This document shows, piece by piece, positions 10,301 to 21,847 of a stretch of 64,000 bases of DNA. The stretch is from positions 53,197,001 to 53,261,000 of the forward strand of contig CM032232.1 in the NCBI GenBank assembly GCA_019009955.1. The letters are read 5' to 3'. How positions within the stretch are numbered: position 1 is the first letter of the stretch; every line of letters begins with the position of its first letter. A model generated the notes under the pieces. It saw only the letters and a list, made by a program, of their open reading frames with translations. It was not told the origin of the DNA and searched no databases. The stretch is from Riptortus pedestris. Taxonomy: Eukaryota > Arthropoda > Insecta > Hemiptera > Alydidae. The translations under genes were made by a program, and so were the position numbers.

Positions 10301-13120
10301 ATCCTGTTAAGGAATAGAAACTATCATTAATAAACAATTTCTTTTGCCTTCTAAACAAAGGCAATATAAATCATGGATGTCAAAGAAAACAGTACAAATG
10401 GCATGACCAAACTGCATTTCCAAATCAATACCCTCTATGAGAATTAATAGGTTTAAACGAAAACTGATTTATTAATTTGAGGAAATCAGGTTAAAACTAA
10501 GTAGATTAATGACTAGCCACAATTGATGTGGCTTAGTAGACAGTTCTAAGTTACAAATAGAAAGTAATAACATTTCTAATTTAAAGAAATTATACTTTTA
10601 AGTATACAATAACTGATGTTTTAAAAATATCAATTTTTGCATCAGTCCTTAACCTTTTCCTTGCGCAAAGCCACTATAGGCAAGGGTTAAGTGAATTATT
10701 AACTGTAAAAAACTTCTTACCTTGAAAAAAGGATGAAATTTACATAAACAACTTTAAATCTCAGAGAGAAAAATTGAGTATAAATATCTAGAAATGTCTT
10801 GTATGGTTTATTTAGAAACAAATAACTGTCTTTTAGATTTTAAGGCATTCTTTATAAGGGAAGGGACAGCAGATCTCATTAAAACCCTTAGGAAATTCAG
10901 GTTTATGAATAATCTTTACAAAAATATCCCCTTCATACAATTTATTTAAAAATAAGTTTGGAGCTTAAGGTACCCCCATGCAAATTAAGGCATAGATCTT
11001 GATGTCCCTTTGTAAACCTGGTTTTTGAGGTTGATTCCACTGCAGGCAAAAGGAATTCTTTAGTGATTAACTCGCTAAATAAAATTCTTGGCTGTATCCA
11101 GGCTAGAAAAGGATGTTAACTAGTAGATAACCCCCCCCCCCATGATCAGATTTCATAGCATAGATATAAATTTTAATAAAATGGGAACGGTAATACTCTT
11201 TTTCTCCCCAGATTAAATTTATTGTTCTGCCGTGAAATTCTCAGCCAGACATCTAATCCGCCATCAAATGATCACTGACAAATATCTTTAACACTCGTGG
11301 CTACATCAAGGCCCAAGTATATAATTTACAAACCTATTTATGACAATCAGAATTAAAAATAAATTAATCCAAATACTATGATCAATCTAATAAACTCACA
11401 AATGCAAGCTTACAGCTATTGAGAATTTCATAGGCATGTAATTTTTCATAGCGTTATTTAGGCTTTCATTATAATGAGTCAGAGAGATTAAAATTAAACC
11501 ACTGAGATAAATAACAAAATAATAAGCAGTCTATCTAATAAACCATAAATTTGGGTTACGAATGTGTTTATTGAACACGTTCTTAACCCAAATCATTACT
11601 AGTTGACTAATTAAATACATATACGAAAATTCTGATCATTATGGCAGGCTTAGTTTATGGTACATTAATACAGATATTTATGTTACATTACAAAATAGCA
11701 TTAATGAAACCATTTTGGTGTTTGAATCCAGAATTCCACTCACACAGGGAGCCTATCAAAAATAAGTTAATTAGGTTATTCCAAACAAAGGTGAAAATAG
11801 AATACAAGCAATGCGATTATTGACAAAGTATGTAACAGGTACAACAAAAATATTCTTTTTTTTTTTTTAAGAATAAATATTTAATTTTAGATTTTCTACT
11901 GAATAAAAAATATAATGCACTTTAATTAAAAACAAATGCTCATAAATGCTACAATATTAAATATCAAAAGTATTTTAGAGATTAGTAATTATAACTGAAA
12001 AAGAAAATAATTGTTCTGGATAAAGGGAGGTTCCACTTACTATAGAACATCATGAATAAACATATCAAGAAGCAGATAATCAGGAATGGAAAGGAAAAGC
12101 AAACATTTGTTGATTGCCCTTAACAATTTGAGCAAAGGTTAGAAACAAAACAAAAAGATACCTTTTTATATTTACAAGGCAAGAGCTAACACGAAGGTCA
12201 TCAATATGAGTGAACATGTTAGTAGCCCATTACTCAAACAAATCAAATGTTCAAAATCAACATTCATACTCATAAAAACAACTATGAGATACAACAATTC
12301 ATCCAATAATAATCTAGTTGTAAATAAATTATCAACTAGTTAGATGAAGAAAGCATCATTATTACATTCAATTATCAGACACAGGTCATAAGTGATAAAG
12401 AAAACTAATTCCAATGAGATAGGCTTATAATATATAACAGTTAACACATCCCATTACAAAATAGTTAATGGGGACCTTATTTCAACCAAAAATGAGACTC
12501 CATAAATTAGAAATGTGAAAGACTTAAAAATATATATTTGTATCATAAACAACTCAGCTTTGTTTATAATATGAATTAACCTAACAAATAACACAATAAT
12601 GACACACAAGTTATTAATTACAAGTATGAGAGGCATGTGTCAAACCACTCCAAATAAAAGAAAAGAGGAAGAGTAAAATCAATGAGAGGAGAAGTATGGA
12701 AGTCCATAAGCATCAAGACCTTTTTATTCATAAGCTAATTTAATGAATGTAAGCAGTATGTATTGATCTACCATTAACAGGCAAACGAAACCATTACATT
12801 CTCCAAATACATGTATTCCTAATAAAAGAAGAATACATCGGCCTTGGTTATTATGACCCATTACAACTAATCTATAGAGGTGGGGTCAAAAGCACACTGT
12901 TCAAGTGATACATAGTCGTGTTTATAATAAATAACATGTACGTGTAACTAACAGCTCGTAGACAATAAAGAGTGGTGAAGAGCCACTGCTGTAGGTTAAT
13001 GCTGTATGAGCAAATGTGAAACTTCAAAACTGAATAGCAGCGTTAGGACTTCACATACCGATCATTCAGCTGATCTTCTGTCCCAGGTATGGGATGCACA
13101 ACTGACTGCAACGAAGACAT
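1..13120 (-). CDS. UBR5: UBR5/HYD HECT-type E3 ubiquitin ligase, N-terminal part (8 exons, runs off left edge)
   Basis: Large E3 ligase of the N-degron and ubiquitin chain-editing machinery, mainly nuclear in animals. Exons join(13120..13059, 5986..5783, 4812..4572, 4085..3877, 3792..3575, 3023..2827, 897..635, 93..1), complement, all GT-AG and phase-consistent, giving 495 codons plus 2 nt. The protein opens [20 protein letters not shown], close to the vertebrate UBR5 start. A propeller-type strand ([20 protein letters not shown]) lies near residues 50-75, then a Gly/Arg/Ser-rich linker. A UBA domain ([20 protein letters not shown], then [17 protein letters not shown]) spans about 142-192, followed by an acidic patch. 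An Arg/Glu-rich segment (about 245-300) and RCC1-like blades ([33 protein letters not shown]) reach the window edge. The UBR box, MLLE and HECT domains would lie off the left edge. Vertebrate UBR5 is about 2,800 residues, so roughly a sixth is here. Identification rests on recalled family sequence, not a search. Confidence 0.95.
635..897 (-). CDS. UBR5: UBR5 coding exon 7 (propeller blades)
   Basis: 263 nt. Encodes [40 protein letters not shown] and LDSGELYW. Acceptor TTTTAG, donor GTATGT; phase 2, with the second Trp of the WW pair split across the intron. Confidence 0.94.
1165..1748 (+). repeat. Family A interspersed repeat, nearly complete copy
   Basis: Lies in UBR5 intron 7. Begins after a T-run with TAGCAGATTTTCCTTAAGGG, passes through a (AT)n tract (1299-1344) and a conserved core ending GAGATATTTGC-like, and finishes with GTGGGAAATCTGCTTAG, the hairpin ACGCAGCCCCTGCGT and GACGGACTTTTT. 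One of the best full-length representatives of the family. Confidence 0.8.
1795..2060 (-). pseudogene. Unidentified decayed coding segment in UBR5 intron 7
   Basis: On the minus strand one frame reads about 80 codons with a single stop, including [20 protein letters not shown] and [18 protein letters not shown]. The composition (Trp, Cys, amphipathic runs) looks like protein rather than chance, but I do not recognise the family and see no splice sites linking it to UBR5. Best guess is a transposon or retrocopy relic. Confidence 0.35.
2827..3023 (-). CDS. UBR5: UBR5 coding exon 6 (propeller blade)
   Basis: 197 nt. Encodes VEFWPEKEG, then [18 protein letters not shown] and [13 protein letters not shown], an RCC1-like blade matching the UBR5 family. 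Acceptor TTTTAG; donor GTTAGT (less common but valid) leaves phase 0. Confidence 0.94.
3366..3505 (-). repeat. tRNA-derived SINE, 5'-truncated
   Basis: Minus-strand copy of the SINE typified at 36397-36627. It keeps the body (CTAGCCAGGGTGGGATTAAG on the plus strand) and part of the B-box side but lacks the tRNA head. Confidence 0.7.
3575..3792 (-). CDS. UBR5: UBR5 coding exon 5 (Arg/Ser/Glu-rich)
   Basis: 218 nt. Encodes [11 protein letters not shown] followed by repeated ER/RE pairs ([15 protein letters not shown]) and the conserved Trp-containing end RRWLETAL. Acceptor TTGTAG, donor GTAATC, phase 1. Confidence 0.92.
3877..4085 (-). CDS. UBR5: UBR5 coding exon 4 (second half of UBA, acidic patch)
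   Basis: 209 nt. [20 protein letters not shown], then an acidic stretch, then the highly conserved block [13 protein letters not shown]. Acceptor TTGCAG, donor GTAAGT, ending phase 2 in a Met codon split across the intron. This exon is the strongest family match in the window. Confidence 0.96.
4572..4812 (-). CDS. UBR5: UBR5 coding exon 3 (Gly-rich linker and first half of UBA)
   Basis: 241 nt. Starts with a run of Gly, then Arg/Ser/Gly linker, then [20 protein letters not shown] and IIRELQ of the UBA domain. Acceptor TTTTAG, donor GTAATT, phase 0. Confidence 0.94.
4813..5782 (-). other. UBR5: UBR5 intron 2, no recognised element
   Basis: 970 bp of AT-rich sequence between exons 2 and 3. 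I see no coding frame and no copy of the repeats found elsewhere in the window. Confidence 0.7.
5783..5986 (-). CDS. UBR5: UBR5 coding exon 2
   Basis: 204 nt. Completes the split Arg codon and encodes [12 protein letters not shown] through the propeller-like segment [20 protein letters not shown]. Acceptor TTTCAG, donor GTAAGT, leaving phase 2 (AA of an Asn codon). Confidence 0.93.
6235..6545. repeat. Family A fragment
   Basis: Contains recognisable internal pieces in both orientations: CCTAGTAGATGACAAAAATG, AGTTTGGTAATGATCAAAC, ACCACTAGAG, and the reverse TCTCCTAGGTAGTATAAATG. Both termini are missing or decayed. Confidence 0.6.
6877..7151 (-). repeat. tRNA-derived SINE interrupted by a palindromic MITE
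   Basis: Minus-strand SINE with TAA-type tail (ATTATTATTATTTATTAACG at the left), the body GCTAGGGTGGGACTAAGG, and a B-box-like GAGAATTGAACTCGCC. A 56-bp TTAA-flanked palindrome sits inside the tRNA-like head (7061-7116), so the MITE is younger than this SINE copy. Confidence 0.8.
7061..7116. mobile_element. 56-bp TTAA-flanked palindromic mini-element
   Basis: TTAACCCTTTCCTTGCGCAA on the left mirrors TTGCACAAGGAAAGGGTTAA on the right around GCCACTATAGTGGC, a near-perfect palindrome with one mismatched pair (GCGC against GCAC). TTAA at both ends with CCC/GGG next to it is the signature of piggyBac-type targeting. Far too short to encode anything, so it is non-autonomous. Confidence 0.75.
7430..7720. 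repeat. Minisatellite, about 42-bp unit
   Basis: Five to six diverged copies of a unit reading CAATCAATCAATGGTTATAA followed by TGAAAAGTATTAATATCATTAG-like sequence. The central copies are exactly 42 bp apart, while the right-hand ones are drifted and of uneven length. Confidence 0.75.
8150..8292. repeat. Family A 5' end joined to an inverted family A 3' end
   Basis: The left module (AACAGATTCCTCTTACGGGAAG ... GGTGATGATGAAAA, only partly conserved) is followed at once by GTCCATCACGCAGGGGCTGC on the opposite orientation, the 3' hairpin terminus of another copy, abutting an A-run. Confidence 0.6.
8400..8815. repeat. Family A composite copy
   Basis: The core is in minus orientation (GGAGTGGGGGTTTACTG, CGATCCGAC, CGATCAG) but the terminus at 8765-8812 (GGGAAATCTGCTTGG, then CATGCGTGACATCC and a T-run) is in plus orientation. 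Either nested insertions or an internal inversion. The 69-codon frame at 8501-8710 is repeat sequence, not a gene. Confidence 0.6.
10649..10690. mobile_element. Deleted copy of the TTAA palindromic mini-element
   Basis: TTAACC-TTTTCCTTGCGCAAAGCCACTATAG matches the left arm of the 7061 element, then jumps to GCAAGGGTTAA. The hairpin tip and most of the right arm are lost, but both TTAA ends are intact. Confidence 0.65.
10958..11141 (+). repeat. tRNA-derived SINE, diverged
   Basis: Head GGAGCTTAAGGTACCCCCAT, B-box region GAGGTTGATTCCAC, body CCAGGCTAGAAAAGGATG and the step GTAGATAACCC, ending in a poly-C run. The TAA tail is absent. Confidence 0.65.
13059..13120 (-). CDS. UBR5: UBR5 coding exon 1 (start codon)
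   Basis: 62 nt, ATG at 13118-13120 (complement), ending in phase 2 before donor GTATGTGA. It encodes [20 protein letters not shown] plus a split Arg codon. An upstream ATG eight bases 5' lies in another frame, so it is a potential overlapping upstream ORF rather than the start. The start was chosen because the following residues match the known UBR5 N-terminus. Confidence 0.93.
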
Positions 13121-14051
13121 GGTTTCATACAAAACAACAGTGCACAAATTGTAAACTTAAGTCCCGAATTTCACCATTTCACTAATTGAGTAACACGTAA
13201 ACTACTTTTCTTAACTTAAACAATGGCCGACAGATAATGGGGGCATCGCCACAGATGGTTTTTCCAAGACAGGTTAGCCAACAGATGATTTCATCAATTC
13301 AAGTGTAAACTATTAACACCGGGTCCAATATAGAATAAATTTTGAAATATGACAATATACAAACTTGAAATATGAAAATAGGATCAAAAATAAATAGGCA
13401 TTAAGGACATAGACTAATTAAAATTAAACAATTCTCACATGGTATTTTTTATTTTTTTTTAAAAATACATTAATTTTATTAAAATAAATATGTGTATATA
13501 AAAAAAAGTAATTTAAAAATGTCTTAATAAATCATCAGTTGTTTTTATGTCTAACACATAAAACATTATGCAATACAAAGAGGAACAATGTAACGCTTTA
13601 TTTCTCTTGGCAGCTGACAATAGAATGCTGCAATCTCTTTCAAATACTGGCTCTGTACTGTACAGTATTTGAACTGTAGAACTAAAGCAGTTGGCGTGAT
13701 TAAATATATTTAAAGCCTTCTTTTATCAATATTACTTTTTACTAATATTATTATCTTTCTTTTTAGTGGGTGCGACTTCTATTGTTTTAAACTGTAGAAA
13801 TCGTCCTCAGAAGGAAGTTAAGAATTATTTTTTATTAACCGTAGCCTTAGTGTAGGGTATCATTTACACGCCTTAAGGAGTGTAATTCTTGTGGTCAAAT
13901 TCCATAAAAGTCAGTAACCAAGCTATGCTATCAGAAATACCACCTGTAATTGCTTCAGTATTAAAAGTATTTGGGTGCATATCTAAGAAAAAAAATTGAG
14001 ATTTTGCAATTTTTTTTAATGAAGCAAATATAGTGATATTATCTAACAATC

Positions 14052-14262
14052 CTTCCCGGATTAGGATTATTAAGATGAGTCTGTCACTGAATAAATTCTC
14101 TTACCCATATGAAAATTCAACCCCTGACTCAAAAGTTTTTGTCTTAACCCATAGTTAACTTGAGTCCCCTCCCCAAAAAAAAACAAACAATGTATTTAAA
14201 AATTCTATCTTTTTTTTTATATTTATTAACGTCCACTTTTTGCAACTCAGGCTAATTGGTTC
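14052..14262 (-). repeat. tRNA-derived SINE, split in two pieces
   Basis: 14052-14172 carries the tRNA-like head and part of the body. 14206-14262 carries the tail (ATTTATTAACGTCCACTTTT). The pieces are separated by A/T-rich sequence and out of normal order, so they are rearranged or belong to two copies. Confidence 0.55.
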
Positions 14263-15228
14263 TATCTATTTAAATAAATGATTTTAGCCTTAGTATATAG
14301 AATAAGAAGTCTCTTTAGTATTTATTTTGGCAATTTTTTGCATTCTTTTTTTTTAGATCCCTTACAATGCTGGAGTTAGGTGGGTGATGATTTCATAAAA
14401 TTAATGGATGGTTACAGAACCCCTTATCTACTAGGTCTTTAGGTTCGACTATAAGAGGCGTTGATACATAACTTATTACTAGTTTTTATTAATAAAACAA
14501 AAGAAAAGCTTTAAACATCTCCTCAAGGTAGAGTTAATACTACTTATAATGTACCAAATGGCATAGATGAGCAATAAATAAAAGTACCACTCAAAGGGAT
14601 TTTTTAGTCTAAATTTTATTATTAGCTCAAGTGCAGGGTAGTGCTAGTCAATAGTGAAAATAAATATATTTGGGTCTGCTTGCTAAAAATAATTAAAATC
14701 AAACTAAATATCAAATGATACTTGAAAAGCCATTGGGAAGAACCTTAATAATGCTCTGACTTAATGAATAAATGTATTCATTAAAATTGCTTTAAAACTT
14801 TGGCATATAGAACCTTTTCAGCAGTCATTAATTAGATACGTAAAGATACAGAATTATTTCCTTGTCCATTCTACTTACTTTAATTAACTATTTTATCTTA
14901 CTATCTCAGATTAATACCTATAGTACATATTTTAGTGAATAACTTCTGTTCTAGATTTTTTTAAATAGTTCTATGTTTAATTGAAGTATGTACAGTTTGA
15001 AAAACTAATATCACATTAAAAAAATTATGAGGTTAGACAAATATAACAATTTTGTGTTTTTTTTTAAATTGTCCTATATTATGCTTTGATATCTAATAAA
15101 TAAACTTAACTTATTACAATTAAAGTTTAAAAATATATAAGTAGAAAACATAAAAAAAAAAAACAAATAAAATACTAGGTCCAATTTTGATAGACATCCT
15201 AAAACTAGGCCTTCTTTCTGCAAATAGA

Positions 15229-15434
15229 TTTGGAGCTCAGGTTGGTCATGTGAATGAAGGTTTTAATAAACTTGGTAAACCTAGGTTCCATTCCTATAAA
15301 GAAAGTAGGAATTTTTTAAAGACAAACTATGTAAAAAAATCCTTAGTTCCATCCTGGCTAGAAATGGTTGGTAACCTTTAGGTACCCCGTACTTATTAGC
15401 CTCAATAGCACAAAATGAATGTTAACTAATAACA
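15229..15434 (+). repeat. tRNA-derived SINE
   Basis: GGAGCTCAGGTTGGTCATGT (A-box region), TAGGTTCCATTCCT (B-box position), CATCCTGGCTAGAAATGG and GAATGTTAACTAATAAC. An open frame of 64 codons over this stretch is a by-product of the SINE. Confidence 0.75.
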
Positions 15435-15905
15435 ACCTTGCTGCTCCTGTTTTGTTTCTCTTGATATCACCTTCCACTGTCCAGCTTCTTCCTTCGATAA
15501 ATGGATTAATAAATATTATTTCATATTTTCAGATTGGAGTATTATGGGTGAACCCACATACTTTAAGAGGAGATTTATAAGATGGATAGAAGTTAGAGGG
15601 TCTTTCCTGGAATTATTAATTTAATCCACTTTTAATGCATAGTACACATTTTTGACATAAGCTTTTTCCTGTTAAACTTGAATAGTTTATTTGGGAATAA
15701 CTCACTTGAGCTTATGATGGTGCACTGAGTATTTTGCTAGATGTTTTGAAATAACTATTTGGGATATAGAACTCAAAATTGATCATTTTACCGAACTTCC
15801 TCTAAGGGAAATTAGCTATTGGTGTATGTAAACCTGTAAAATATGCTGTTATATTGTATGAAGAAAATTGAAAAATAAGTGAAACAATTTTAAAAGATGA
15901 AATAT

Positions 15906-15943
15906 TTATTCATAATTCTCACAAATAAATCAAAATTTATTTA
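15906..15943 (-). terminator. Polyadenylation signals of the coiled-coil gene
   Basis: Two AATAAA hexamers on the minus strand, at 15938-15943 and 15906-15911, lie 60-100 bp downstream of the stop codon at 16003. This is the expected place for 3' end processing. Confidence 0.55.
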
Positions 15944-16002
15944 ATAATATAATTCTAGGAAACATTTGAAAACGAAAAAACCAGGTAAAGGATCGTCAGT
16001 AT

Positions 16003-16132
16003 CTATAACTGTTTACTTAGTTGTTTTATTTCATTCTCTAATGATACCACAGTTTCCTTCAGCCTGTTTAGTTTGTCAATCTGTCTTGACTTAGTTTGTT
16101 TCATTTTTTTAAGTTCCGACCCAAGACAGGAT
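16003..16132 (-). CDS. Coiled-coil gene, terminal exon 6
   Basis: 130 nt ending in TAG at 16003-16005: SCLGSELKKMKQTKSRQIDK, then LNRLKETVVSLENEIKQLSK. Acceptor TTTGCAG. The C-terminus is a basic then heptad-rich coil. Confidence 0.78.
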
Positions 16133-19100
16133 CTGCAAAAAAATACAGGAAGAAATTTTAATGATTAATAAAATTAGGATTAGTACAGTCTTATAGAGAT
16201 TTCATGTTGAAATAGCAGGATCTATTTAATAATATGTCTGGTGAGAAAGAAAACACTATTTTAAAAAGTTCAGGCTGATCAACTGAGGGGAGCTATGCAC
16301 ACAAATCCACACCCACATCATGAAATATTACATTAATAACAATTATAATGATAATAATATAATTAATGGTGGGTAGGAAGGTCACTTATTGTCACTATAA
16401 TCCCCAAACATTATTGGAAAAAGATAATGAAAAGATGTATTGGGATGAAGCGATGGTAATTGACCATATGGTGCATCATAATAAACCTGATATTCTCATT
16501 ATTGACAAGATCAATAAGACTGCTGATATTGTCATTACAGTAACCAATGTTGAAATAATCGAAAATCCTATGCCCAAATATTAAGAAAATACCACAAATT
16601 AGCTACTGAGCTAAAGTATGCCATAGTTACGCAATTATCATAAGTAAAAATAGACTCATAAAAAATAATAAAAAAAAAAAAAAATAGGATGCAAGAATAT
16701 AAATCTGCCAACAGAAATAATAAAAGAAGCACAGGGGGTACTTCTTGATACTGCTATAATTGTTGGCAATTTTTTAAATTAAAAAAATCTCAGTTATTTT
16801 GAGTAAGATAGTACAATGTCAATCTTTTTAATCATTTAATATTCCATAATTATTGTTCTATATACTTTTTCTTTAATTTGAACATTAAGCAAATTTGTTT
16901 TCAGCCTTCAGTTCACCCCCACTCCTGCCCATGGGATTTTCAGTTGGAGCAACTGTATATCTATAATAAATTATTGGTTTTTCTTCGATCTTGTCAAAAA
17001 ATCAATCACATTTTTACCTGAAATCAGTATTTTTCAAAATAAACTGCACTTCATCCTTTTCAACTAGAGGGAATTTTCTTTTTATTTCATAAAGAGCTTT
17101 CTTGATATCAGATGTTTCTTGAGAAATACTACTATTCACTTCCTGTAAATTCTCAGCTTGTTCTCTGCTTGTATTACCATCCTAAAATTCATAGTATTAA
17201 ATAAAAAAAAGCATTATAAGCAGGGCATTTGAATGATTTTGAAGGATATGATCAAAGGTTTTATATTTTAAAAGTTGTAATCACCTCTTGTTAATACTAA
17301 TATGGGAGACATAAATTCTGTATGTTTATGTGAATGTATAGCCTTTCTAAATTATGCATAAATAAATAATGTGGTAATTTAACTCTAATGATTAAGTTGG
17401 AAGCTTATCAACATGAATGTAAATTATTATTTATAATTCTTTAAATAAAATTATATTAAATAACAATGTATTCAAATTTCATGGTTTTGACACTGCCCCT
17501 GAATACATATTGCAAGAATCTGCTTTTCCATTCAATCTAATATTAAACCTTTACCACCTAACATTGTTATAACTTTAAAAAGGACATTAATGGTCTCAGT
17601 GTGGTACCCTGGGATTAGGGTGAGTGGAATTGGATTCTATAGATTATAGATTAATTAAAATATGTTAGAAATAGAAAAATCTGATGTGGACACTATGACT
17701 TCCTTATAACCTTACTAAATAAAATAAAGTGCTTTGACACACTTCATTTAGAGTGATATACAATATCTCCATTTGAATGCATTGAATCTAAAAATGTAAA
17801 ATATAATTTATATGTCGTTTTATAATAAAAAAAAAAACAAAAATTGATATGGGCTCCAGCTGACATACTTCCAATTAAAATGAACTAAACAAAATATTAA
17901 GTTGCATTTCATTTGTAAGTGCTACACAATATCTCTGTTCCAATGCATCAGATCAAAAATGTTATACGACTCAATTTATAGATCTTTTCATGATGATAAA
18001 CAAAAAAGGTCCTATAAATTTTGTTTGTATCTAATACATTTGGAGAAATTTAAAATTTTTTATATTCACCCTTCTCTAAACCCCCCTCTCCCCTTTCTGC
18101 TAATTCGAATTCGATCAAAAGGACAGGTGCACAACTAGACCTAACAGCAATCCCAAAAATTACTTTAACAGTCTATGAGTAAACATTTTTGAGTTATGTG
18201 AGATACATACAAACCTTATGTTGAAACCAATCAAATTGGATTCAGGGAGGGTGAAAATGGATAATTCTGTTGAAATATCAAAATCAGAAATTTCTGTGGT
18301 TACAATACTTCCTTTATATCGTATTAGGAAGTAAAACGGTTCGATGAAAATCTTCTGTATCTCTAATGAAACTAAGGTTAGAGCTGTTAGTTATGAGAAA
18401 TTCATACAGATGTCATGCAGTCAAATGAGTTCAGGTAGCGTCAAAACAGGTAATAGTGTTAAAATATCATTCATTCAATTACAGTTGAATAACTATAATT
18501 GAATGAATTCAGCTCCATAATGAATGGCATAACAATAAACCGGTGGCAGAGATCTTAAGCATATAAAAACTTATGTGCTGAAAGAAAGTAAATAGACCTT
18601 GCATGAGGAGTGCCAATTGAATCAAGATAATACATTGAATATAATTATCGTACTTACAAAAATTTCACGGTCTTTACGCCTCTCTTCTATTATCCTTATT
18701 ATCATTTCATCAAATGTTGTGCTGTAAAAATTACAAAAGTGAAAAGTAACTTCTTGATATCCTATCATCCTCATGATAATTTATGAGTGTAATAGTCTAA
18801 TGTAGAGACAACTCATTGAATGAGTTGATTTTAATTTTTTTGTAATTATGCATGACTGCTGATTAAACTTTTGTTGTATGCTTTTTCAACATCTCAATGA
18901 AAAGAAGTAAGCAACAGGGAAGTAGTTACAATGGAAAGTACCAATTCATGCAGAAAGAAAATATTTTCATTTCCTAGTTTAAAAAGTAGTCCTGTAAAAT
19001 TGGCACCAACCATTATTTAGTTTTCAATGCAGCCCTGAGCATAAAACCACTACCTTTGAATTTTTATTCGAATAATACCCAGCATTGTCTATATTTGGAT

Positions 19101-21782
19101 AATCACCCAGAGAGCCAAGAACTTTCAGTGTGTTTATTTAAATCCATCTCTAGATGTAATAAACTAAAATTAGACAAACCTCTGTCACGGTGCTTAGAAC
19201 AAGACATTGAGATTAGGGAGGCGTAAACTGTACAGGTGGATTAAATAAAATACACTGTACTTTGGTGTGGGTCAAAGCAGCAAAGATGGAGCATCAAAAG
19301 CAATGCTGAACTAATGAAAAGCTATGGTAAACCAGCTCATCTGTGCTATCAAAAAGGACAGACTGCAATGGCAGAGACATTTTTAAAGAATGGAACCCAA
19401 CAGACTGCAAAAGAAGATGGTGTATTGTACTACAAATGGAAGTAGAAAATGAGTTAGACCCATCCAAAGTGGCTTAATGACCTGGACGAAGACTTATGGA
19501 GATTGGGCACCCGTAACTGAGGGAGACTGAGTGGTAGGGAACCTCAAGGAATGGTCAAAATTTGTGGCGGCAGAGGCCTAGGTCCAAACTAGATCGTGTA
19601 AGTATTTAATATTTTTACAAGGTTCTCTGCCTGGCCATTATGGAAAATATGGATTCTGAGCAGTGTGTCAGAGCATAAGCATTCAAACCATCCATAATTT
19701 ACAGATTACTTAAATAACTCTCTGCTCTGTTTCTTTAGTTATGCCTTCTCCACCAAATATTCTTTTACAGTCCATCTCAAGAGTAAATGTTTACTTAGGT
19801 TTATCTCAGTCCATCAATTGGAATCATTCCCTTCCATATAAATTACAACATTGAGTATAACTCTAACTCAATTCACTTTTGATATCCATCCAATAGTATA
19901 ATAAAACATTCCAATAATTTATATGCGGTACTGACAGTATCTCTTTGATGTGGTTTTAAGAGAATGACTTATAATGTGACAGGCTCCGTTTTAACTACTA
20001 CAATTGCCTTTCTTAATACTAAAGGTGATATCAACCTTGTTATATAAATCCATTAGTTCAGTATTGCTTTTAATTTACTATGTCCTCTCTCAAAAAGTTC
20101 CAAATATTTTTCACAGGACTCATGACTTCCAGAGCATATTTTCAGGATGATAGGGGCCCGTGGTTTTATAATGAGTCTACATTTGACTGCCATTTGTAAC
20201 TGATGGCCTGATGAACCAATTATATATATAAAATTGTAATCTCTGTCAGTACATTGATTTTTTTCGTGAAATTTCAAGATAACTTTTCGTTTCACATGTC
20301 ATAGACACCATAACTGCATTTTGTTTCTTTGGTGTCTGTTTGTTTGTTTATTTGTTTGTTACCTTTTCACGCATAAACGGCTGAACCGAATTTTATGAAA
20401 CTTGGTATGTATATTAGTACTAACCCAACTTAGACTTTAGGCTATGTTAATATTCTCTGAGACGAACTGGAGTGGGGGCTATAACGGAGACCTAAAATTA
20501 AAAATAGCGATATTTCGTTTCCTATTGGTTTTTTGGCAAATATTAACATAACAAAAGTTGTTTATTTTGTTATTTAGAGTAACTTTTGTATATACACTTG
20601 TTTTGTATACCTAAGTATAAATGAGTTATACACTAAAAAGTATAGCGGAAGTCAATAATTTTATTTGGCACAAGGGACTCAACCAAACTAAATAAAACTC
20701 AGTATGTGTATTAGCACAAACGCCTTCATCATAATAAGCCATACCAACATTTCTAGGGATGGGCAGGAGTGGGGGTTATAGGGGAGGCCTGAAATTAAAA
20801 ATAGAGATATTTCGTTTCCTATTGGGGTTTCGGCAAATATGCACATAACAAAAGTTGTTTATTTTGTTATTTAAAGAAACTTTTGTTATATACACTATCG
20901 TCGTATACTGAAGTATAAAGGCGTTATACGCTAAAAATTATAGCGGGAGTCAACAATTTTATTTGGCACACTCAGTATGTGTATTAGCACTATTGCCTTC
21001 ATTATAATAAGCCATACTAACATTTCTAGGGACGGGCAGGAGTGGGGGTTGTAAGGGAGGCCTGAAATTAAAAATAGCAGTATTTCGTTTTCTATTGGTT
21101 TTTCTGCAAATATGCACATGACACAAGTTGTTTATTTTGTTATTTAAAGTAACTTTTGTTATAAACACTATCGTCGTATAACAAAGTATAAACGAGATAT
21201 ACACTAAAAACTAGAGCGGGAGCCAACAATTTTGTTGGGTACTAAAGATTGAACAGAACTTAACAAAACTCGGAATGTGAATTAACATTAATTCTTCCAC
21301 GATTATAAGATATATTATAATTTTTAGGTCCAAACGGGAGTGGGGGTTATAAGGTAGGCCTGAAATGAAAAACTGCGATATTCCGATCCCCATTGGTTTT
21401 CAACGATTTTCTATAGAAAATATAAAAAAAACATCATTAGTCAGTGAACGATGAGTTCCTGGGCATCGCTGGGTATATTAGCTAGATTGTATATAGAAAA
21501 TGCATACATTATAGATGATATTTAATTATAATAAATGCTATCCATAAATATGATTTGAATTATTCACGGAGTGTCAAACAGTGGAGAGGGAATAATTAGA
21601 AATTTATTTTCATTTATTCTTCCAATGTAAAATTTTTTTTCTATAGGTCACCCAACGGACCCTTACGGGGAAAAAATGGCCCAGACGGGAAGAGCAGTTG
21701 TACACGTAGAAGCATTGCCAAAAACAGAATAGAATCTTTCCACCTCAAATGATTTCCCGAGCGAAGCCGGGTACCTTGGCTA

Positions 21783-21847
<65 letters not shown>

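Larger units (their letters stand above)
5987..13058 (-). other. UBR5: UBR5 intron 1 (7.07 kb)
   Basis: Donor GTATGT at the right end, acceptor TTTCAG at the left. It contains a family A fragment (about 6.2-6.55 kb), a SINE carrying a 56-bp palindromic MITE (6.88-7.15 kb), a 42-bp minisatellite (7.4-7.7 kb), further family A pieces (8.15-8.82 kb), a deleted copy of the small palindrome (10.65 kb) and another SINE (10.96-11.14 kb). In 8.82-10.64 kb and 11.15-13.05 kb I see only AT-rich unique-looking sequence, with no exon, RNA gene or recognisable element. Confidence 0.9.
13121..15902. other. Intergenic stretch between UBR5 5' end and the coiled-coil gene 3' end
   Basis: About 2.8 kb. The 150-200 bp immediately right of the UBR5 start codon would hold its 5' UTR and promoter: the reverse strand shows a GGCCATT YY1-like site near 13225, but no TATA box or clear initiator can be assigned. 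The remainder holds SINE fragments (14.05-14.26 and 15.23-15.43 kb) and AT-rich sequence. No further gene is visible. Confidence 0.6.

Noticed and set aside
15187..15381. 64-codon plus-strand frame
   Set aside because: Coincides with a tRNA-derived SINE.
20053..20295. 80-codon minus-strand frame (GHQLQMAVKCRLIIKPRAPI)
   Set aside because: No family recognised, no phase fit with the coiled-coil gene, and it overlaps the Helitron left end.
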